A stretch of 64,000 bases of DNA from Intestinibacter bartlettii (GTDB lineage Bacteria; Bacillota; Clostridia; Peptostreptococcales; Peptostreptococcaceae). Under the pieces are notes generated by a model. It saw only the letters and a program-made list of their open reading frames with translations. It ran no database searches and had not been told where the DNA came from. Of this stretch, positions 33,328 to 42,554 are shown piece after piece; the first letter of the stretch is position 1; every line of letters begins with the position of its first letter. The position numbers and the translations under genes were made by a program. Where the stretch lies: NCBI RefSeq assembly GCF_000154445.1, contig NZ_DS499565.1, one strand, 5' to 3'.

Positions 33328-35061
33328 TTATTTTATTTTTATTGTATTTATTCCTCTGTAAACATTGAAATCATTACAAGTTAATTCACCATCAAGTCTT
33401 CCATTTAATACTACATAGTCATCTAATATACCAAAACTTATAAATATAGCTTTTTCTTTTACGTACTTTTGTAAAGTCTTATATGTGCTTTTTATTTCAT
33501 CTTCTGAATTTGCATTTTGTAATGCATTTAGATATTTATCTAATTGTTTATCATCATATCCTAATTGTTTTATGATGTATGTAGCATCAGAAACAGCAGG
33601 TAATTCACATCCTATTAAAGCTAAATCATAGTCTTTTTTATCTAGAGCTTTTGTCATTTCATCATCTTCTAAATCTTTGATTTCTGTTTTTATACCTATA
33701 GCTTCTAAATTATTGCTTATTATAGTTGCTGCTTTTACTCTTTCACTATTGTTTTTATTTACTATTATCTTAAATGTTACATCTTTTAATAAAGCTCTTA
33801 CTTCAGAATTTGTTACATCTTTAAAGTATCTACCCTTTTTGCTGTCTTTTAAATCTTTTTTATCATCTTTTTTGTCTGAAGTATTTTCCTTGTTATTTGT
33901 AGCTTTATCATCAGCTTCAGTTTTTTCTTCATCAGTATTATCTTTATCATCTGTAGTGTCTTTTTCTTTATTATCGTCAGTTTTGCTTAAAGATAAAACA
34001 GCTTTTTTCAGATAATTATTGGCATTCTCTGTATTATAAGAAAGAGGTTTTAATTCATTATCGTAATAAACTGATGTAGAATTTAAAGGGAAATTAGTTA
34101 ATTTTGCTCTATTTGAATAAGCATCTTTTATAATAGAATTTCTATCTACTGCAAATGAGATTGCTTTTCTTATATCTAGATTTTTTAGATATTCATTATC
34201 ATAATTGAAAAGAACATAATCATAATTTCTTCCTTGATATTTATTTATTACAAAATTATCATTATCTACAAATTTACTTATACTACCTAAAGTAACCCTA
34301 CTCACATCACTATCTAAAGATAATACCATCTCTGTTTGTGATTCATTGTCTGGTACCATTTTTACATAGACTTCTTTTTTATTATTATTTTTATCTAGAT
34401 CATAGTAATCTTTATTTAATTCTAATAACATATAGTTTCTATCTTCATAAGTTTTAATTTTGTAAGCACCATTTCCAATTAAGTTGTTGCTTGCAAGTTT
34501 TAATTTATCACTTTTTAAGTTATCTAATTTGTCTTTAGATACTATTGGAAAAATTAAAGTTTCTAGTGAAAATGCATATCCATCTTTAAATGTAATAGTT
34601 AGATTTTTGCTTCCATTTACACTTATTTTGCTTATATTTGATACTAAACTATAATAAGAACTATCTGTATTTTTCTTTATTAAGTCGTATGTATATTTTA
34701 CATCACTTGCTGTAAGACTTTGTCCATTATGCCATTTTATATTCTCTTTTAAAGTTATATCTATACTTTTATTGTTTGATGAAATATTATAAGAATCTAC
34801 TAATTTAGGTTGAAGATTATAATTTTCATCAAATTCAAATAAACTGTCATAAACCAAGTTCAATACATAACTTACTGACTTATCGTTATTTAATATTGGA
34901 TTGATTGTAGTCGGTTTTATCATAGTTAAATTTATGTACTGTGAACCATCTTGTTTTGATGTATTCTTTTCTTCGCTTTTTTTCTCAGTATCTGCACTAC
35001 AACCTACTACAAACACCATCAAAGCTAAGAGTATACTTACTAATTTTACTACCTTCTTCAT
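33328..35061 (-). CDS. Peptide/oligopeptide-type ABC substrate-binding lipoprotein (SBP family 5)
   Basis: The 577-aa protein has a lipoprotein signal with lipobox VVGC near C21, then the bacterial extracellular family 5 fold: LYDSLFEFDENYNLQPKLVDSY, WHNGQSLTASDVKYTYDLI, and LDIRKAISFAVDRNSIIKDAYS. A 40-50-residue Asp/Lys/Asn/Thr-rich insertion (about 355-400) splits the C-terminal lobe, unusual for the family. No permease or ATPase genes are beside it, so it is either an orphan or shares another system's membrane part. AAAGG precedes ATG at 35061. Confidence 0.85.
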   Translation of the reverse strand: MKKVVKLVSILLALMVFVVGCSADTEKKSEEKNTSKQDGSQYINLTMIKPTTINPILNNDKSVSYVLNLVYDSLFEFDENYNLQPKLVDSYNISSNNKSIDITLKENIKWHNGQSLTASDVKYTYDLIKKNTDSSYYSLVSNISKISVNGSKNLTITFKDGYAFSLETLIFPIVSKDKLDNLKSDKLKLASNNLIGNGAYKIKTYEDRNYMLLELNKDYYDLDKNNNKKEVYVKMVPDNESQTEMVLSLDSDVSRVTLGSISKFVDNDNFVINKYQGRNYDYVLFNYDNEYLKNLDIRKAISFAVDRNSIIKDAYSNRAKLTNFPLNSTSVYYDNELKPLSYNTENANNYLKKAVLSLSKTDDNKEKDTTDDKDNTDEEKTEADDKATNNKENTSDKKDDKKDLKDSKKGRYFKDVTNSEVRALLKDVTFKIIVNKNNSERVKAATIISNNLEAIGIKTEIKDLEDDEMTKALDKKDYDLALIGCELPAVSDATYIIKQLGYDDKQLDKYLNALQNANSEDEIKSTYKTLQKYVKEKAIFISFGILDDYVVLNGRLDGELTCNDFNVYRGINTIKIK

Positions 35062-35075
35062 ATTGCTGTACCTTT

Positions 35076-35615
35076 CTAGTTATAGATTTTTTTATACATT
35101 TCGTAATTATATTTTACTTTTTCAACATAAGAAGCTGTTTCTTTAAAAGGAATAGTTTCTAGATTTTCTCCATCAGAGCTGAATTCCTCATCTGCCAGCC
35201 ATTTTTTGACGTTGCCCGAACCTCCATTATAAGCTGCAATTACTAAATCCAAATCCCCAAATTCTCTATATAATCTATTTAAATACCAACATCCTATCCT
35301 TATATTATCTTGTGGCTTAAAAATATCTACCTTTTCTAGTTTAAGCTCTTCAGCGGCCCAATCTCTAGTACCATCGCCAATTTGCATAAGCCCCTTTGCC
35401 CCTTTTCTCGAAACTGCATCTTCTTTAAACTTGCTTTCTGCCTTTATTATACTGTAAACTAGGTTTTCATCTAAATTGTATTCTTTTGAATAAAACTCTA
35501 CATAATCTGAGTATTTTTTGGGGTAAAGATATTTATATATATCATTTTTTCCTATAAATAAGGCAACCCCCAACACGATTAAAATCAATAGAATTAAGAT
35601 TAATTTTTTTTTCAC
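35076..35615 (-). CDS. Lytic transglycosylase, SLT/soluble-type domain
   Basis: A 179-aa protein with an N-terminal membrane anchor (about 5-20) and an SLT domain: SIIKAESKFKEDAVSRKGAKGLMQI contains the catalytic glutamate (E64 region), followed by NIRIGCWYLNRLYREFGDLDLVIAAYNGGSGNV-type family signatures. It cuts peptidoglycan glycan strands, leaving anhydro-MurNAc ends. The start is GTG at 35615, next to the coaE stop. Members of this family beside polA-coaE are typical of Peptostreptococcaceae. Confidence 0.9.
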   Translation of the reverse strand: MKKKLILILLILIVLGVALFIGKNDIYKYLYPKKYSDYVEFYSKEYNLDENLVYSIIKAESKFKEDAVSRKGAKGLMQIGDGTRDWAAEELKLEKVDIFKPQDNIRIGCWYLNRLYREFGDLDLVIAAYNGGSGNVKKWLADEEFSSDGENLETIPFKETASYVEKVKYNYEMYKKIYN

Positions 35616-35617
35616 CC

Positions 35618-36211
35618 TTATTCTCCTTGTAAAACACTTATTATTTCTAGAACTTGTTGTTCTAAGTTTTCAAATGAGCCCGAATTATCTATAATATAAT
35701 CCGCAAATTTTGCCTTATCTTCTTGACTCATTTGAGAATTTATTCTGCTAATCGCCTCTTTTTCAGTACAGTTATCCCTAGCTATTATTCTTTTAATTTG
35801 TATATCTTTTTTACAAGTTACTAAAATTAGTTTATCTATATAAGGAAGATAATTGTCTTCTATTAATAATGCTGCATCAATAGCTACAATATTCTTTCCT
35901 TGTTTTTTATATTCTTCTACTTTTTTTAGTATATTTTCTTTTATTTTTGGATGAGTTAAATTATTTAAAGCAATTAGTTTTTCATAATCATTAAACACTA
36001 TATTTCCAAGTGCTTTTCTATTTAAACTTCCATCCTCGTTTTTTATAGTCTCTCCAAAAGTTGAAAATACTTTATTCAATAAATCTAAATCTTCAAAGAT
36101 ATGTCTAGCTACTATATCGGCATCAACTATATCTATGCCATGATTCATAAATATAGTCGATACACTGCTTTTTCCACATCCAATATTTCCTGTAAGCCCC
36201 AATACTAACAT
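35618..36211 (-). CDS. coaE: Dephospho-CoA kinase
   Basis: CoaE phosphorylates dephospho-CoA in the last step of CoA synthesis. The protein begins MLVLGLTGNIGCGKSSV with P-loop GNIGCGKS (8-15) and contains DADIVARHIFED, HPKIKENI and RIIARDNCTEKEAISRI from the lid. The frame is open to 36238 in the end of polA, but AGTAGGTG in front of ATG at 36211 sets the start (197 aa). It is eight bases after polA. Confidence 0.95.
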   Translation of the reverse strand: MLVLGLTGNIGCGKSSVSTIFMNHGIDIVDADIVARHIFEDLDLLNKVFSTFGETIKNEDGSLNRKALGNIVFNDYEKLIALNNLTHPKIKENILKKVEEYKKQGKNIVAIDAALLIEDNYLPYIDKLILVTCKKDIQIKRIIARDNCTEKEAISRINSQMSQEDKAKFADYIIDNSGSFENLEQQVLEIISVLQGE

Positions 36212-36219
36212 TTTTTCAC

Positions 36220-38868
36220 CTACTTTGTTTCGTACCAAGAATCCCCTGTATTTAAATCCACGTCTAATTTAACATCCATAGATTGTGCATTTTCCATTTC
36301 TTCTCTTACTATTTTCTCGGCCATTTCTAACTCTTCATCAACTGCTTCTACTATAAGCTCATCGTGTACTTGAAGTATTAGTTTTGATTTCATGTTATTT
36401 TCTTTTAATTTATTATAGACATTTACCATCGCTACTTTTATTATATCAGCAGCACTACCTTGGATAGGAGCATTCATCGCAAATCTCTTGCCTTGGTTTC
36501 TAACTATAAAGTTGCTCGCTTTTATCTCTGGTATATATCTTCTTCTGTTTAATATAGTTGTCGCATAACCTGTTTCTGTTGCACTTTCAACGGCTTCATC
36601 CATAAATTCTTTTATCTTAGGGTATTTATTAAAGTAACTATCGATGTATGCTTTAGCAGTTGCAACTGGTATATTTAAATCTTGAGAAAGACCAAAATCA
36701 GTTTTTCCGTAGATTATACCAAAGTTTATCGCCTTAGCTTCTATTCTTTGTTTGCTTGTAACGTCTTTTATATCGACATCGAATATTTGTGATGCAGTTT
36801 TTGAGTGGATATCTTCCCCATGTTTAAACGCATCTATCATATTTTCGTCACCACTCATATGAGCTAAAACTCTAAGTTCAACTTGAGAGTAGTCGGCATC
36901 TACTAATTTACAATTCTCATCAGCCACAAATACTTTTCTTATATCTCTACCCATTTCAGTTTTAACAGGTATGTTTTGCATATTAGGTTCAGTAGATGAA
37001 ATTCTACCAGTAGTAGTTATAGTTTGGTTAAATGATGAATGTATTCTTCCTGTTTTAGGATTTATTATTTTTAATAATCCTTCAACATAAGTTGAATTTA
37101 ACTTAACTATTTGTCTGTACTCTGTTATTTTGTCGATTATTTCGTGTTTGTCTCTTAATTTTTCTAAAACCTCTGCATTTGTAGAGTATCCTGTTTTAGT
37201 CTTTTTAATTACTGGAAGACCTAACTTTTCGAATAATACAACACCTAATTGTTTTGGTGAATTTATATTGAATGGTTCACCAGCTAATTCGAATATTTCA
37301 TTTTCTAATTCATTTATTATAGTAGTGAATTTTTCTTTTAATTCATTTAATTGATCCTTGTCCACTTTCATTCCGATATATTCCATAGAACCTAAAACTT
37401 CAACAAGAGGCATCTCAACATGATAGAATAATCCATCCATTTCTGTTTCTTTTAGCTTTTCTTCCATTTTAAGATATACTCCATTAACTGTGTTTAATAT
37501 ATCACCTATATATGCTGACAGCTCGTCAAATTCTATTTCATCGAACTTCTTAGCTTTTGCACCTTTTCCAAGTAAATCTTCTTTTGATTTTATTTTTCTA
37601 GTTAAATACTTCATAGCAATTGCACTACATTCATATGAAGTTGAAGATTTTGAGTCTATTAAATACTCAGCTATTGTTATGTCAAAATCCATAGAATTTA
37701 ATTCTATTTCATAAGGTTTTAGTAATATATAATCTTCTTTTAAATCATATCCATGTTTTTTAATTTCAGGATTTGAAAGTAAAGTTTTTATTTGTGGTAA
37801 TTCATCTTCATTTACATAATAAATTTCATTTCCATCTAAACTTAAGAATACATATAGAACTCTTTTGTCTAATATATTTCCTTCTTTTCCTATAACATCG
37901 ATTATAACTTTTTTATTTTCTTCTGCTTTTTTAATAAAATCTTCTACATTATCTAGATGTTCTATTTTTAAGTCTATTTCTTCTTTTATAGTAGTCTCTC
38001 CGCCTTCTATATCTAATAATTTTGTTATCAGACTTGTAAATCCGAACTCTTTAAACTTCTCTACAACATCGTCTTTATTGTAGTCTCCGTATGCTAGATC
38101 TTCTAATTTAACTTCGATTGGAACATTTGTTATAATTGTAGCTAATTCCTTACTCATTAAAGCTAACTCTTTATTTTCTTCTATTTTCTTTTTGATACTT
38201 CCTTTTAATTCATCAGTATGTTCTATAAGATTTTCTATAGTTGAATATTGTTTTAAAAGTTTTATACCAGTCTTTTCACCAACACCAGGCACTCCAGGGA
38301 TATTATCCGATTTATCTCCCATAAGACCTTTTAAGTCTATAAATTGAGTTGGTGTCATTTCGTATCTTTCTAATACTGAATCGTAGTTATATTCTTCAAC
38401 TTCTCCAACACCTTTTTTAGTTATTAGAGTAGTTGTTTTGTGCGATGCCAATTGTATCGCATCTTTATCTCCTGTAACTATGTAAACTTTAAAGTCATTT
38501 TCTTCGCCTAATCTTGCAACCGTACCGATTAAGTCGTCAGCCTCATATCCTTCAAGCTCTAATCTGTTTATATTAAACTTGTCTAATAAATCTTTTAGAG
38601 GTTGTAATTGTTGTGCTAATTCATCCGGCATTTTCTTTCTCCCAGCTTTATAATCAGCATATTGTTTATGTCTGAAAGTTGGGGCCTTTTTATCGAATGC
38701 AACACTCATATGCGTCGGTTGATAGTCTTCTATTATTTTAAACATCATACGAACAAAGCCAAATATAGCGTTAGTTTTTAATCCCTCACTATTACTCATA
38801 TCTGGCAATGCATAAAAGGCTCTGTTTATTATTGAGTTACCATCTATAATTATTAATCTTTTTTCCAA
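36220..38868 (-). CDS. polA: DNA polymerase I
   Basis: The 882-aa enzyme fills gaps and removes RNA primers. The 5' nuclease domain (1-290) has GNSIINRAFYAL, VAFDKKAPTFRHK, EGYEADDLIGT and GLMGDKSDNIPGVPGVGEKTG. The middle 3'-5' exonuclease domain (about 300-480) lacks the DxE motif (IDVIGKEGN in its place) and is likely inactive, as in other Gram-positive PolA. The polymerase domain has DYSQVELRVLAHMSGD (A), RIEAKAINFGIIYG (B) and QVHDELIVEA (C). The start is TTG at 38868, seven bases after GGAGTG. Confidence 0.96.
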   Translation of the reverse strand: MEKRLIIIDGNSIINRAFYALPDMSNSEGLKTNAIFGFVRMMFKIIEDYQPTHMSVAFDKKAPTFRHKQYADYKAGRKKMPDELAQQLQPLKDLLDKFNINRLELEGYEADDLIGTVARLGEENDFKVYIVTGDKDAIQLASHKTTTLITKKGVGEVEEYNYDSVLERYEMTPTQFIDLKGLMGDKSDNIPGVPGVGEKTGIKLLKQYSTIENLIEHTDELKGSIKKKIEENKELALMSKELATIITNVPIEVKLEDLAYGDYNKDDVVEKFKEFGFTSLITKLLDIEGGETTIKEEIDLKIEHLDNVEDFIKKAEENKKVIIDVIGKEGNILDKRVLYVFLSLDGNEIYYVNEDELPQIKTLLSNPEIKKHGYDLKEDYILLKPYEIELNSMDFDITIAEYLIDSKSSTSYECSAIAMKYLTRKIKSKEDLLGKGAKAKKFDEIEFDELSAYIGDILNTVNGVYLKMEEKLKETEMDGLFYHVEMPLVEVLGSMEYIGMKVDKDQLNELKEKFTTIINELENEIFELAGEPFNINSPKQLGVVLFEKLGLPVIKKTKTGYSTNAEVLEKLRDKHEIIDKITEYRQIVKLNSTYVEGLLKIINPKTGRIHSSFNQTITTTGRISSTEPNMQNIPVKTEMGRDIRKVFVADENCKLVDADYSQVELRVLAHMSGDENMIDAFKHGEDIHSKTASQIFDVDIKDVTSKQRIEAKAINFGIIYGKTDFGLSQDLNIPVATAKAYIDSYFNKYPKIKEFMDEAVESATETGYATTILNRRRYIPEIKASNFIVRNQGKRFAMNAPIQGSAADIIKVAMVNVYNKLKENNMKSKLILQVHDELIVEAVDEELEMAEKIVREEMENAQSMDVKLDVDLNTGDSWYETK

Positions 38869-39093
38869 AATTTATCACTCCTACTGTTTCTCTTATTTAC
38901 TCGTTTTACCCTATCATTTTATCATACCATAAATCTATCGATATTAACTATTTAAAATGTATAAATATATTCAGTTTATATTATACTTTTTTTATTATTT
39001 ACTTTTTTTACTTTTTTCATAAGTTTTTTAAATGTAGATTATATTCTTATTTTTAAATCAAATACTAATTTTTCCAATATATATAAATTGTGC

Positions 39094-39122
39094 TTGATTA
39101 ATTTAATCTGTGTTGCTATAAT
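39094..39122 (+). promoter_or_regulatory. Promoter of tRNA-Leu
   Basis: TTGATT (39094-39099), exactly 17 bases, then TATAAT (39117-39122), ending 21 bases before the tRNA. A near-consensus sigma-A promoter at the right distance for the tRNA gene. Confidence 0.85.
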
Positions 39123-39143
39123 ATAAAGGTAGCAAATTTATTG

Positions 39144-39228
39144 GCCGATGTGGCGGAATTGGCATACGCACACGACTCAAAATCGTGCGGAGAAATCCAT
39201 ACGGGTTCGACTCCCGTCATCGGCACCA
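39144..39228 (+). tRNA. tRNA-Leu, anticodon CAA
   Basis: An 85-base class II tRNA. The acceptor stem GCCGATG pairs with CATCGGC, the discriminator is A, and CCA is encoded. The anticodon loop CTCAAAA, with anticodon CAA, lies between CACGA and TCGTG. A long variable arm (GGAGAAATCC) and the T-arm GGGTTCGACTCCC follow. CAA decodes TTG leucine codons. The upstream promoter and downstream terminator show that it is transcribed as a single unit. Confidence 0.97.
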
Positions 39229-39258
39229 TTTTTTTACATATGATTACTAAACGTGTTG

Positions 39259-39293
39259 AAAAGACTAGGCTTTATTGCCTAGTCTTTTCTTTT
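39259..39293 (+). terminator. Terminator of tRNA-Leu
   Basis: A perfect 12-bp stem AAAAGACTAGGC / GCCTAGTCTTTT with a 6-base loop, then CTTTTTTT, 30 bases after the tRNA. Confidence 0.92.
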
Positions 39294-39378
39294 TTTGTTT
39301 TAAATAAAGGAATTGTATTTCTATTACTCGAAATACTTTAAAAGATAACTAATTAAATATAAGTTTGGAGGGAAAAAG

Positions 39379-40284
39379 ATGAAACAAAAGTTATTTTTAT
39401 TAAGTATTATAGTTTTTAGTTTTATTATTACAGGGTGTTCTAGGAATAACAGTTTAGCATATGATGAATCAATTCAAGTTCAAAAAGAAGAAAATAAACT
39501 TGATAACAATATGGACAAAATTAAAGATTTAAAAAATAGTATTTATAAATTTATTACAGATGATATAAAAAGTAATGGTGGTCATGTTAAAGATTTTGAT
39601 TTAGATAATATGAACCTTGAACTTAAAAAAGCTAGAAATGAATATAATGATATAGATTTTGATTTGCTTAAAACAAATTATGAATATATAAAATCTCAAA
39701 ATAAAGAAAGTAAACCAAACTATAATGAATTTGGATTAGAATATATACAAAAAAATTATTCTAATGCATTAGATTTATATGAACAAATGATAAAGCTAGG
39801 CAATGATGGAATTTATAGCAATAAAGACTATATTAAAATTTACGAATATTCAGACAAAATAGCAGATGAGCTTTATATGGCTACAGTATACAACAATAAT
39901 AAATACGATAATTTCTTCAAATTTTATATCTTATATGGTGTAAACGTATATACAGAATCAAAATTATCAGATATAAAAAACAAAATAAAAGAAGCTGATT
40001 ATGACTATAAACTTGATAATGAAAATACAGATATGACGAATACTTTAATAGTTTATGATAAAAATAGCAAAGATTCAGTCCACTTTTTATTTAAAGACAA
40101 TCTTTTAAATACTGTTTTTTATTATGTCGATGATAATAAAGATACATTTTTATCTTATACAGTTTTTGCCTCTTCAACTGGCGTGAAATATTATGGTAGT
40201 ACTCCAAAATCATTACAATACAAAGAATTTTATAATTTTGATAAACAGTATGAGTTTTTAAAAGAAATAAAAAACACCGTATAA
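39379..40284 (+). CDS. Hypothetical lipoprotein
   Basis: The 301-aa protein has a clear lipoprotein signal (KQKLFLLSIIVFSFIITGCS, lipobox Cys near 20) and a long helical body rich in Lys, Asp, Asn and Tyr (ELKKARNEYNDIDFDLLKTN, YSDKIADELYMATVY). The C-terminal half may form beta-strands (TLIVYDKNSKDSVHFLFKDN). I recognise no domain. GGAGGG precedes ATG at 39379. The stretch after it holds a short degraded coding remnant. Surface protein of unknown role. Confidence 0.7.
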   Translation: MKQKLFLLSIIVFSFIITGCSRNNSLAYDESIQVQKEENKLDNNMDKIKDLKNSIYKFITDDIKSNGGHVKDFDLDNMNLELKKARNEYNDIDFDLLKTNYEYIKSQNKESKPNYNEFGLEYIQKNYSNALDLYEQMIKLGNDGIYSNKDYIKIYEYSDKIADELYMATVYNNNKYDNFFKFYILYGVNVYTESKLSDIKNKIKEADYDYKLDNENTDMTNTLIVYDKNSKDSVHFLFKDNLLNTVFYYVDDNKDTFLSYTVFASSTGVKYYGSTPKSLQYKEFYNFDKQYEFLKEIKNTV

Positions 40285-40303
40285 AATTCATTTTTGACTA
40301 TCA

Positions 40304-40420
40304 TCGACACCACTTACCCCTAAGAAAGTTTATTCTGTAAATACATTTGGGGATTATATAAATTGCGATAAAAATAAACTTGAAATTCTTGCAGGGCTTA
40401 TAAAAAGCAATATGAAATAA
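40304..40420 (+). pseudogene. Short coding remnant without a start
   Basis: After a TGA, one frame stays open for 39 codons with protein-like composition (PKKVYSVNTFGDYINCDKN, then KLEILAGLIKSNMK) to a TAA. No start codon or ribosome site fits. It may be the 3' remnant of a lost gene, or chance. No family recognised. Confidence 0.25.
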
Positions 40421-40433
40421 TGAAAAATATATT

Positions 40434-40464
40434 AAAAAACCTAGGATTTTTATCCTAGGTTTTT
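40434..40464. terminator. Bidirectional terminator between the lipoprotein and 90-aa genes
   Basis: Stem AAAAACCTAGGA / TCCTAGGTTTTT with a 6-base loop and T/A runs on both sides, overlapping the end of the minus-strand gene at 40463. Confidence 0.9.
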
Positions 40465-40735
40465 ATTGTAAACTATCTATTATAAATTCGATATACTTGT
40501 CAAAATCGTCTCCATCGTCTGGAAGTTTGTTTTCTTCTGCATATTCCATAGTTTTATCAAGTATAAATTTGTACATATCTTTTTTATCTTCTTCATTTAA
40601 CTCTACTTTTTCTTCTGTATCTGGATCAACTAGACATTCTAATAAGTGAGTTGTACAATCTTGTGCTAATTCTTTTATTTGCTCTATTTCACGAAGTTCT
40701 TCGTCTGTTATATTAAATTGATTTACATTTGTCAT
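40463..40735 (-). CDS. Small acidic hypothetical protein
   Basis: A 90-aa, strongly acidic, likely all-helical protein (DEELREIEQIKELAQDCTTH, LNEEDKKDMYKFILDKTMEY). No signal, no membrane span and no known motif except one Cys-containing helix. Ribosome site AAAGGAAT lies about 12 bases before ATG at 40735. It could be a cytosolic regulator or a binding partner; I cannot say. Confidence 0.65.
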   Translation of the reverse strand: MTNVNQFNITDEELREIEQIKELAQDCTTHLLECLVDPDTEEKVELNEEDKKDMYKFILDKTMEYAEENKLPDDGDDFDKYIEFIIDSLQ

Positions 40736-40825
40736 TTTAATAAAATTCCTTTCTTTCTTAACTGCCTTTGTAATATATCACAAACAAATTTATATAACAA
40801 GACTATTTATCTTTATAACTCATGT

Positions 40826-41458
40826 CTATTTTTTACAAAATAGTTTTTTATATCTTTCATTTATAATTTTTATCATAAGCTCCCCAACCCCGACTGCATC
40901 TTCTATTGTAAGATAGTGATCTGCTGTTTTGTCGAGAAACATTTTGCCTGTTGGTGGAAATTCTTCATCTTCAAACCATATGCTTATTGTAACTGGATAA
41001 TATGGATAAATATAAAATACGGCACTTAAATCTGCTTTTGAATCAATAAACTTTGCATCTAGAGATTTAAAAACTTCTATAACTTGTTTTTCATCTTTAT
41101 TTTTTAAAAAACGTTCTAGTTCCACTTCAACAGTTTTGTCAAATCTTGCCCCTCTTATAAGTCCGTCTTTTAATTCTCCAAATTTAATTTGTTTTGATAA
41201 AATCGGTGTATTATCTGCCAAATCTAGATAATGAAGTAAAGTTAGTATCTGCCAGTCATCTCTTTTTTCTTTCATATCGTAAGTTGGATATTCTAATTCG
41301 AATATAGCATCTAAACTTTTGATTTTTAAAATTGATTTTTCTTCATCAAATTCTGCCCCTGAATTCTTCGCAATTTCTATTGGATTTTTTCCCTCAAGAC
41401 GTTTTTTCGCAGCTATGTACATTTCATTAAATGCTCTGTTTTCCTTTTTATTTTCCAT
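40826..41458 (-). CDS. DUF3786 protein
   Basis: This 210-aa protein matches the DUF3786 family, common in anaerobes: an N-terminal helical part (RAFNEMYIAAKKRLEGKNP), the central ILTLLHYLDLADNTPIL and the C-terminal YPVTISIWFEDEEFPPTGK, then DKTADHYLTIEDAVGVGELM. Function unknown; members often sit near cobalamin/corrinoid or Fe-S genes, which is not the case here. The frame is open to 41473, but GGGGGAT before ATG at 41458 sets the start. Confidence 0.85.
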   Translation of the reverse strand: MENKKENRAFNEMYIAAKKRLEGKNPIEIAKNSGAEFDEEKSILKIKSLDAIFELEYPTYDMKEKRDDWQILTLLHYLDLADNTPILSKQIKFGELKDGLIRGARFDKTVEVELERFLKNKDEKQVIEVFKSLDAKFIDSKADLSAVFYIYPYYPVTISIWFEDEEFPPTGKMFLDKTADHYLTIEDAVGVGELMIKIINERYKKLFCKK

Positions 41459-41583
41459 AGTATTATCCCCCATATTATTTTTAAATTTTTAAGTAGTTAT
41501 TAATATTTTAAATTATTATTGATTAGATTTCTATGTTTTTGTTTATCTATCTTGCACACATCACTTCCCCATTATCGTTTTAA

Positions 41584-41645
41584 AATATTTATTTATTGTT
41601 TTTCAATAAATAAATATTGACATTCATAAAATACCTTGTTAATCT
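41584..41645 (+). promoter_or_regulatory. Candidate promoter with adjoining 15-bp palindrome
   Basis: AATATTTATTTATTG (41584-41598) and CAATAAATAAATATT (41604-41618) form a perfect 15-bp inverted repeat with a TTTTT loop. It runs into TTGACA (41617-41622), a consensus -35, followed 17 bases later by a weak -10 (TAATCT). This lies upstream of the gene at 41682. The hairpin may be an operator. Confidence 0.45.
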
Positions 41646-41681
41646 ATAAAATATAGGACTAAAAAGGGGGTAAATTATAGA

Positions 41682-42230
41682 ATGTCTAGGGTAAAAAAAT
41701 TAGGATTATTTTTTATTTTATTATTTATTTTTATATGCGTCGCAATTGGTGTTCTCATATTAAAAATAGAATATTTTGATCCTTATAATTCAGTTAACTA
41801 TAGTGAAATGATAGATACAGAAATTCCTAAAAACGCTAAAGTCTTGGATTATAAAGATACTCACGGGGGATTCTTAGGAGATGGCGATTTATATGCAGTT
41901 ATACAATTTGATAAAAATGAAAAAAACTCATTTTTGAAAAATATAGAGAAAAATAAAAAGTGGAAGAAAACCCCTTTGCAAAAAGATTTAAAACTCATTA
42001 TATATGGCGGAGAGTTAAAAAAAGATGGAAATTATTATGTGTACGAACCTTTACCTGATTACAATATTCCTAAAACAAAAAACGGAATTTATTATTTTAA
42101 AGATAGATTTGCTGAAAATTATCCTGAAGAGGCAGACACTAACATAAATGATAGAGCAGCATATAACATAACATTTGCCCTATTTGATTTGGACACAAAT
42201 AAGCTTTATATTTATAAATTAGATACTTAA
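41682..42230 (+). CDS. Hypothetical membrane-anchored protein
   Basis: A 182-aa protein with one N-terminal membrane span (about 7-28) and an extracytoplasmic domain of about 150 residues (YNSVNYSEMIDTEIPKNAKV, HGGFLGDGDLYAVIQFDKNE, and late YYFKDRFAENYP, ITFALFDLDTNKLYIYKLD). The pattern of a start with a small, soluble beta-rich domain resembles small exported proteins of unknown function in Firmicutes. AAAAGGGGG precedes ATG at 41682. Single gene with a strong terminator. Confidence 0.7.
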   Translation: MSRVKKLGLFFILLFIFICVAIGVLILKIEYFDPYNSVNYSEMIDTEIPKNAKVLDYKDTHGGFLGDGDLYAVIQFDKNEKNSFLKNIEKNKKWKKTPLQKDLKLIIYGGELKKDGNYYVYEPLPDYNIPKTKNGIYYFKDRFAENYPEEADTNINDRAAYNITFALFDLDTNKLYIYKLDT

Positions 42231-42241
42231 CTCATAAAAAC

Positions 42242-42283
42242 AAAATAGGATTAATACTTTAGTTTAAGTATTAATCCTATTTT
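42242..42283. terminator. Bidirectional terminator
   Basis: A perfect 18-bp stem AAAATAGGATTAATACTT / AAGTATTAATCCTATTTT with a 6-base loop, between a plus-strand gene and the end of the 53-aa minus-strand gene. The terminal A/T runs fit use from both sides. Confidence 0.85.
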
Positions 42284-42329
42284 ACGTTATGTAAATTTTA
42301 AACAACTTTACTATGTAATAAAATTTTAT

Positions 42330-42491
42330 TTACAAATAATAAATTTCATTTAGAAAGTCTATAACTTCTACTGTTGTAATATTAAAAGTATTTCCTATAA
42401 AATCGACAACATACATCATGCCAATCGATATAGGATTTTTTAAGATTACTACTAAAGCTAGACAAATTATTAATCCAATTATTTTTTTCAT
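42330..42491 (-). CDS. 53-residue membrane protein, unknown
   Basis: A 53-codon frame starts at ATG 42491, six bases after GGGAGG. The protein starts MKKIIGLIICLALVVILKNP (one membrane span) and ends VEVIDFLNEIYYL, amphipathic. It has no Cys pair or charged tail that would suggest a known class. It is between clpP (upstream on the same strand by 63 bases) and a strong terminator. It may share a transcript with clpP. Length, ribosome site and composition support a real gene. Confidence 0.7.
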   Translation of the reverse strand: MKKIIGLIICLALVVILKNPISIGMMYVVDFIGNTFNITTVEVIDFLNEIYYL

Positions 42492-42554
42492 GCCATGCCT
42501 CCCAACATATATTATTTATATATGTATATGCTGACATGATTATAATTTTTCTAT

